Source: Plazaster borealis
Taxonomy: Eukaryota; Echinodermata; Asteroidea; Forcipulatida; Labidiasteridae
DNA length: 64,000 nt
Direction of reading: 5' to 3'
Assembly (NCBI GenBank): GCA_021014325.1
Contig: JAJGQC010000616.1
Location: forward strand, 41,682-105,681
The notes beneath the pieces are model-generated. The model did not search any database and was not told where the DNA came from. It saw nothing but the letters and a program-made list of their open reading frames with translations. Both the position numbers and the translations under genes were made by a program. Every line of letters starts with the position of its first letter. Position 1 is the first letter of the stretch. Below are positions 62,001 to 64,000 of this stretch, piece by piece.

Positions 62001-62935
62001 ACAGATGTTCTATTTTTATTCCTTGAAAGTGTGTTGACATCTGCTCCTTTTACAGATTGGCTCATACGATGTAGTTCTGATTTTAATCGGGAGAAACGGT
62101 TAAACGGAAGTCACAAGTTCCGTTCAACCGTTCAGGAAAATAAACGTAAATGCACAACTCTAGTCCAACATGAAACGTTTTTGTTTTTAACTTCTCAGAT
62201 TGTAAATCCTGCCAAGGTGAAGGAAACGGTGATCAATCAGCTGAAAAACCAAATCGGTGACCTGGAACGCTTCATCACCTTCCTCCAAGGGGAGGTCACG
62301 TCACCAGGACCATTCTCTGCAGAAGAGTGTGCCTGCCCATTACACAGCAAGGTGAGGCAAGATGGACCATATTCTCTCTTTCTGCCTATCTCTTTTTCTG
62401 AACTTCGTTATCCCTTTCAGCCCCAATGGCGACTTTAGTCGACTGTGCACTATACCCTGCTTGAGCCCCAATGTCGACTATTGTCGCCCAAGGTAACACA
62501 CAAAAAAGCACTCAAGCCTGAGCACAAAGGCCATTTGTTAAACAGCTGTGGTTTTGTCCACTTGGGGCTGAAAGGGTTAAAGAATGACTTCCCAGTTCAT
62601 ATTCGTCAAGCTGACTCTGTTCTGAGTTTCAAGAGGCGTTTCAAGACTCACTTGTTTGAGTCTACATTTTGGTAACAAACTGCTTCATATATTTTGTTTT
62701 TAATGTTTTGTGTTGCACGTAGAGGTTCTTGTATTATGCACTATATGAACGTCTTGTAATATTTGTAGTATTATTATTATTATTATTGTGATAATGGTAC
62801 CCGGTTATTCATGTTTTTGTTCAACATTTGTAGGAGGATGGCAACTCTGATGTCGATGGAGACACACCGGGCTGCTGTGCCCATCCAAACTCTGCAAAGA
62901 TTGGAAGTAAATTCTCAACAGCAGAGAAAATTAAG
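46922..62935 (+). CDS. RUNDC1: RUN domain-containing protein 1, 5' part (runs off the window)
   Basis: Seven coding exons are present: 46922-47046, 54688-54832, 56652-56744, 58132-58239, 60830-60982, 62199-62351 and 62834-62935. They give 293 residues in one unbroken frame with GT-AG introns. Family landmarks are TRWGPVGAVA, LLALTTHFAQVQFRLKQIV, LLKDLEEFAFKGCPDV, EQREKQMELISQLKNQLDDL, IVNPAKVKETVINQLKNQIG and a Cys-rich piece (ECACPLHSK). Most of it is predicted coiled coil. The RUN domain, in the C-terminal half of the human protein (about 613 residues), lies beyond the right edge. The human protein has been linked to p53 inhibition and autophagy control; I infer nothing about function here. 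The first ATG has another ATG directly after it. Confidence 0.95.
47047..48656. other. RUNDC1 intron 1, first part
   Basis: Non-coding. GTTTTGTACACCC ... GGGGGAAATGGC and a mirrored CATTTGCCCCCGAGGGTGAACAAAAC near 47090-47175 form an imperfect palindrome. Nothing else was recognised. Confidence 0.35.
48657..48965. mobile_element. TTAA MITE, GCAGGGTGT subtype
   Basis: Borders are TTAAAGGCAGGGTGTTCTTT and TCAGTTTACCCTTTAA. The body matches the outer element at 18721 and shows what that element looked like before its nested insertion. Confidence 0.75.
49390..49500 (-). repeat. tRNA-derived SINE fragment, family 2 (reverse)
   Basis: GCTGCGACCTCAGGATTAAC and CTCCCAACTGAGCTAGATC are the reverse complements of tRNA-like boxes seen at 32638 and 41931. 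Confidence 0.55.
49680..49860. repeat. Dispersed repeat shared with 20145-20310
   Basis: Same word order as the copy in SF3A2 intron 4; about 25 extra bases follow GTGGGGCATTCTG here. Confidence 0.65.
50265..50740. repeat. Diverged tandem duplication
   Basis: 50265-50370 and 50632-50735 share GAGCTAATG/AAGCTAATG, TCCATATGGTCA, TTGTCGTGCT/TGTGTCGTGCT and TTGAGCATGGTGT/TCAAGCATGGTGT. Non-coding. Confidence 0.5.
51144..51331. mobile_element. pogo/Tigger-like MITE (about 188 bp)
   Basis: The left end CAGTTGACTTTCGTTGTAAC and the right end GTTATAACGAGGGTTGACTG-type sequence (reverse complement starts CAGTCAACCCTCGTTATAAA) are inverted repeats. CAGT(T/C)GA(C)CC...TTATAA is the terminal signature of pogo/Tigger elements. 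A TA lies at the left border. Confidence 0.6.
52100..52180 (+). repeat. Family 1 SINE head fragment
   Basis: CTCAAGCTCTGGTTCTGATCAGCAGAGTGTG and GGGTTTGAGTCCCGG match the tRNA-like half of 12373-12728. Confidence 0.6.
52250..52345. repeat. T/G-rich low-complexity tract
   Basis: (TTG)n followed by TTTTGGGG runs and a run of G at 52325-52334. Confidence 0.7.
52619..52785. mobile_element. Minimal TTAA palindromic MITE (167 bp)
   Basis: TTAAAGGGGCTGTG and CACAGCCCCTTTAA are perfect ends. The inner part is also palindromic (CATGAACTCTCACCCAGTTACTG against CAGTAACTTAGTGAGAGTTCAT). Confidence 0.8.
53557..53934. mobile_element. TTAA MITE, type A
   Basis: Borders are TTAAAGGTATCGTACACGTT and AAACGTGTTCAGTGCCTTTAA. 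The centre palindrome AAACTTCTTGCAAGAAGTTT is intact. It lies in RUNDC1 intron 1. Confidence 0.85.
53935..54687. other. RUNDC1 intron 1, last part
   Basis: A GATTCTCCTGAAGACGAGCA segment (54060-54080) resembles 59700-59725 in reverse complement, a dispersed repeat. G/C-runs near 54470 and 54580 suggest further element ends (GTATGGG...CCCATAC). No exon besides 54688. Confidence 0.35.
54688..54832 (+). CDS. RUNDC1: RUNDC1 coding exon 2
   Basis: 145 bases between TGTCTACAG and GAG|GTGAGA, encoding HGTMVQQLQHLEEEQDQLN and the FAQVQFRLKQ block. Intron 1 is 7.6 kb. Confidence 0.94.
55600..55800 (+). repeat. tRNA-derived SINE, family 3
   Basis: TGGTCATGTGGTTAGACTGC and GGTTGTGGGTTCGAATCC are the promoter boxes. 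The body (CACAATGACTAGAATAAGTA, TTTGTGCAATTCATAGTCAT, GAGATTGGCTGTATC) mirrors 28880-29135. Confidence 0.7.
55801..56450. mobile_element. 650-bp DNA element with 10-bp target duplication
   Basis: The ends AAGCTTGGGCGATA and TATCGCCCAAGCTT are perfect inverted repeats. AGCCCTGGTT directly flanks both sides (55791-55800, 56451-56460). ATATCGCGATAT words lie near both ends. It has no transposase frame. Confidence 0.85.
56218..56325. repeat. Three-copy minisatellite inside the 650-bp element
   Basis: GTTGTTGCAAGATCGTCTC occurs twice and ATTGTTGCAAGATCGTCTC once, about 33 bases apart. Confidence 0.85.
56652..56744 (+). CDS. RUNDC1: RUNDC1 coding exon 3
   Basis: 93 bases, phase 0, between GATCGTAG and GCT|GTTAGT. 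It encodes NLLKDLEEFAFKGCPDVRG. The GTTAGT donor is unusual but keeps phase. Confidence 0.9.
57607..57989. mobile_element. MITE-like element with CCAGGGCTCGAA ends
   Basis: CCAGGGCTCGAATTTGGG on the left and AATTTCAAGCCCTGG on the right are inverted. The internal AGACTGCAGGGCTTGTAG and GGCCTCGGGCCTGCGGTCCA are shared with 24331-24690. It lies in RUNDC1 intron 3. Confidence 0.65.
58132..58239 (+). CDS. RUNDC1: RUNDC1 coding exon 4
   Basis: 108 bases, phase 0, between CTGAACAG and GAG|GTAAAC. It encodes SEKEHESRISEQREKQMEL and KNQLDDLEQFAYE, a coiled coil. Confidence 0.95.
58508..58907 (-). repeat. tRNA-derived SINE, family 1, full length (reverse)
   Basis: On the minus strand it starts GTGTCGTGGCCCAGCGGTTA and ends with TTTCATTACC and (TAA)n(GAA)n. 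The middle has TTGCTTTGTCCTTCGGATGG and GTAAAAGAACCCAGAACC. It is the most complete copy of the subfamily at 12373. Confidence 0.8.
58925..59170. repeat. Dispersed repeat, inverse copy of 15458-15700
   Basis: CAACAGCTTTATAATTATTC, TGCCTGGTGCATGTTTCC, GAGGAATATCAATTCCTAC and CTTCAGCTCCCTGAG appear in mirrored order. Confidence 0.65.
59842..60195. mobile_element. TTAA MITE, TCTCTATACTT subtype
   Basis: Borders are TTAAAGGGTCTCTATACTTC and AAAAGTATAAACTCCCTTTAA. The body includes AACTTTCACAGGTTTGTTGT and TGGGATACACCAAGTGAGGA, as in type A. It lies in RUNDC1 intron 4. Confidence 0.8.
60830..60982 (+). CDS. RUNDC1: RUNDC1 coding exon 5
   Basis: 153 bases, phase 0, between CGTCATCAG and AGG|GTGAGT. 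It encodes VIIEELKQKLELNIEDLDKL and STDDLRQLVDSAV. Confidence 0.95.
61310..61622. repeat. Uninterrupted copy of the dispersed repeat split at 9519-11290
   Basis: It contains the empty TTAA site at 61444-61447. AAGAATTTTGCCCAACTGAT, ACAAATTATTTGTATTATAC and TTTTCGATATGCGTGAGACT identify it. Confidence 0.75.
61625..61750. repeat. Short inverted repeat of GGCTACAGCTACGG type
   Basis: GGCTACAGCTACGGCTGG (61629-61646) is mirrored by CATAGCCATAGCTGTAGCCG (61710-61731). Similar words occur in the CpG-rich stretch at 27010-27110. Confidence 0.5.
61826..61895 (+). repeat. tRNA-like SINE head, family 4
   Basis: GGCTAGTGCATAAAGCGATC and GGCCCTGGTTCGATTCCCGG resemble A and B boxes. The rest of the body was not recognised. 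Confidence 0.45.
62199..62351 (+). CDS. RUNDC1: RUNDC1 coding exon 6
   Basis: 153 bases, phase 0, between ACTTCTCAG and AAG|GTGAGG. It encodes IVNPAKVKETVINQLKNQIG and DLERFITFLQGEV. Confidence 0.95.
62408..62580. mobile_element. Short MITE abutting the LINE fragment
   Basis: GTTATCCCTTTCAGCCCCAA is mirrored by CTTGGGGCTGAAAGGGTTAA. It lies in RUNDC1 intron 6. Confidence 0.7.
62581..62790 (+). mobile_element. 5'-truncated CR1/L2-like LINE 3' end
   Basis: The frame ending at 62675 reads FPVHIRQADSVLSFKRRFKT then HLFESTFW and a stop. LPxxIR..SLxSFKxxLKTxLF is the typical C terminus of CR1/L2-clade reverse transcriptases. After it come a short 3' UTR, TGCACTATATGAACGTCTTG and a (TTA)n tail. 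Confidence 0.65.
62834..62935 (+). CDS. RUNDC1: RUNDC1 coding exon 7
   Basis: 102 bases, phase 0, between TTTGTAG and AAG|GTTTGT. It encodes a less conserved Asp/Cys-containing linker (GDTPGCCAHPNSAKIGSKFS). The next exon is outside the window. Confidence 0.88.
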
Positions 62936-63068
62936 GTTTGTAAGAACTAATCAACAATAATGCGCAGTTCTTATGTGACCATTAAGGTGTTGTTAAGTCA
63001 CTGTATTAAATAGGCACGGGGAAACTGGCTTTGGAGTTCTCTCTTGAATCCGGTTCTTTATTGAATCT

Positions 63069-63446
63069 GTAAAATTGGAGAACAAGATGTTGTTGAAGGT
63101 TCGGCCAATTTCAGAATGAAGGTAAACTTAAGTTAAACAATAATAACAAATGTATAAATGGAAAATGAATCAAGCTTAAGTAACAATAAAACTCCCGGTC
63201 GCCACCTTGGCGAACCGCATTCTCATGTAAACAGCTGGTAAACCGTAAGGAAATTGATTAGAAGTACACTAAAAAATACAAATATATGTTGACTTAAAGA
63301 AACACTAGAATTCCCATACATTCCTTTGATACTTAGGTAAGAGTTAAAAGATGATGCAAAGAGATATATAAAATAGACAAGATTCATACCTGTAAAATTG
63401 GTGAACAAGATGTTGTTGAAGGTTCGGCCAATTTCAGAATGACGCC
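63069..63446. repeat. Pair of 53-bp direct repeats about 325 bp apart
   Basis: 63069-63121 and 63394-63446 both read GTAAAATTGG(A/T)GAACAAGAT followed by GTTGTTGAAGGTTCGGCCAA and TTTCAGAATGA. The sequence between is AT-rich. Confidence 0.75.
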
Positions 63447-63714
63447 CAGATTATTGAACGGCGGGAAATACAAATTAGAACGTAGGGGGCGGTTCATAAA
63501 TTTAAATGATAAAGAGATATTTACAACAACAAAAGGTTTGAAATGAATATGCGAAGTAGGAATATACCAACATTAAACGGGGGTGTTCTTCATGTACACC
63601 TGGGCCGTGACACTTATAATACACTGCATCTACATGTATGCCCTACGTGTTTCTCAAGGTACTGGTTAGTTTGTACGACATGTATGCAGAGTTATGTTTG
63701 AATTATGAGACCCT

Positions 63715-63940
63715 GTGTTGTAGCACCTTGTAAGAATTTACAAGGTGCTGCGGTGCAATGTTTGGCCAACCATGCCAAAGACACTGGGCCAATAACAACA
63801 AGTTTACATGTACCTGTACGTCCCATCGGAAGGACACAACAATCATGCTTTAAATGCCCCATCTGAAGAACAGAGCAACTAAGCTTTAATCGTTCCATCC
63901 GAAAGACAAAGCAATTATGTTTTAAATTTCCCATATGCCT
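63715..63940 (-). repeat. Family 1 SINE remnant with a triplicated core
   Basis: TAGCACCTTGTAAGAATTTACAAGGTGCTGC matches the tail of 17667-18082. GTCCCATCGGAAGGACA, CCCCATCTGAAGAACAGAGC and TTCCATCCGAAAGACAAAGC are three diverged copies of its core word, about 50 bases apart. Confidence 0.5.
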
Positions 63941-63941
63941 T

Positions 63942-64000
63942 TTAAAGGCACTGTACACGTTTGGTAATTGTCAAAGACCAGTGTTCTCATTTGGTGTATT
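63942..64000. mobile_element. TTAA MITE, type A, cut by the window edge
   Basis: TTTAAAGGCACTGTACACGT, then GGTAATTGTCAAAGACCAGT, orientation as at 29896. Confidence 0.75.

Noticed and set aside
63069..63446. Solo LTR pair of a second retrotransposon
   Set aside because: 53-bp repeats are too short, there is no TG...CA structure, and the 270-bp interior has no primer site or coding.

Overview
The window is animal nuclear DNA: interrupted genes with GT-AG introns, no operons, and a very high load of small transposons. The conserved proteins are ordinary metazoan ones. The dominant repeat family (terminal inverted repeats next to TTAA, starting AAAGGCATCGTACACG or AAAGGCAGTGGACAC) is one I associate with echinoderm genomes. 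A marine deuterostome, possibly a sea star, is therefore my best guess; this is inference, not proof.

Four host genes can be read. (1) On the minus strand, 5983 down to 2500, a two-exon gene of unknown family predicts a 250-residue single-pass membrane protein with a duplicated acidic 40-residue repeat and a C-terminal poly-serine tract encoded by a triplet repeat. (2) On the minus strand, 24202 down to 16409, SF3A2, the 66-kDa subunit of splicing factor SF3a, is complete in seven coding exons (457 residues). (3) On the plus strand, 27657 to 42597, GTPBP6, the mitochondrial HflX-type GTPase, has seven coding exons; exon 4 as written carries two one-base deletions, the first within the P-loop. 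(4) On the plus strand, from 46922 to beyond the right edge, RUNDC1 is represented by its first seven coding exons; its RUN domain lies outside the window. SF3A2 and GTPBP6 are divergent and share a 1.5-kb upstream region at about 26.2-27.65 kb.

Intron 5 of GTPBP6 holds a 7.07-kb Ty3/Gypsy-type LTR retrotransposon (34026-41099). Its LTRs are almost identical, it has a GTAT target duplication, a tRNA-Leu primer site, a GGGAAAC -1 slippery site between gag and pol, and an array of hairpin-forming repeats in each LTR. It landed inside an older TTAA MITE and split it.

The rest is mostly layers of non-autonomous elements: TTAA MITEs of several interior types, foldback elements, CAGG-ended elements, a 650-bp element with a 10-bp target duplication, a pogo-like MITE, at least three tRNA-derived SINE families and a 5'-truncated CR1/L2-like LINE end. 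Several insertions are nested, and twice a related empty or uninterrupted copy in the same window shows the pre-insertion site. I found no CRISPR array, no intact tRNA or rRNA gene, and no clearly new multi-gene system. The most useful leads are the membrane-protein gene, the frame breaks in GTPBP6 and pol, the frameshift and hairpin signals of the retrotransposon, and the nested TTAA insertions.
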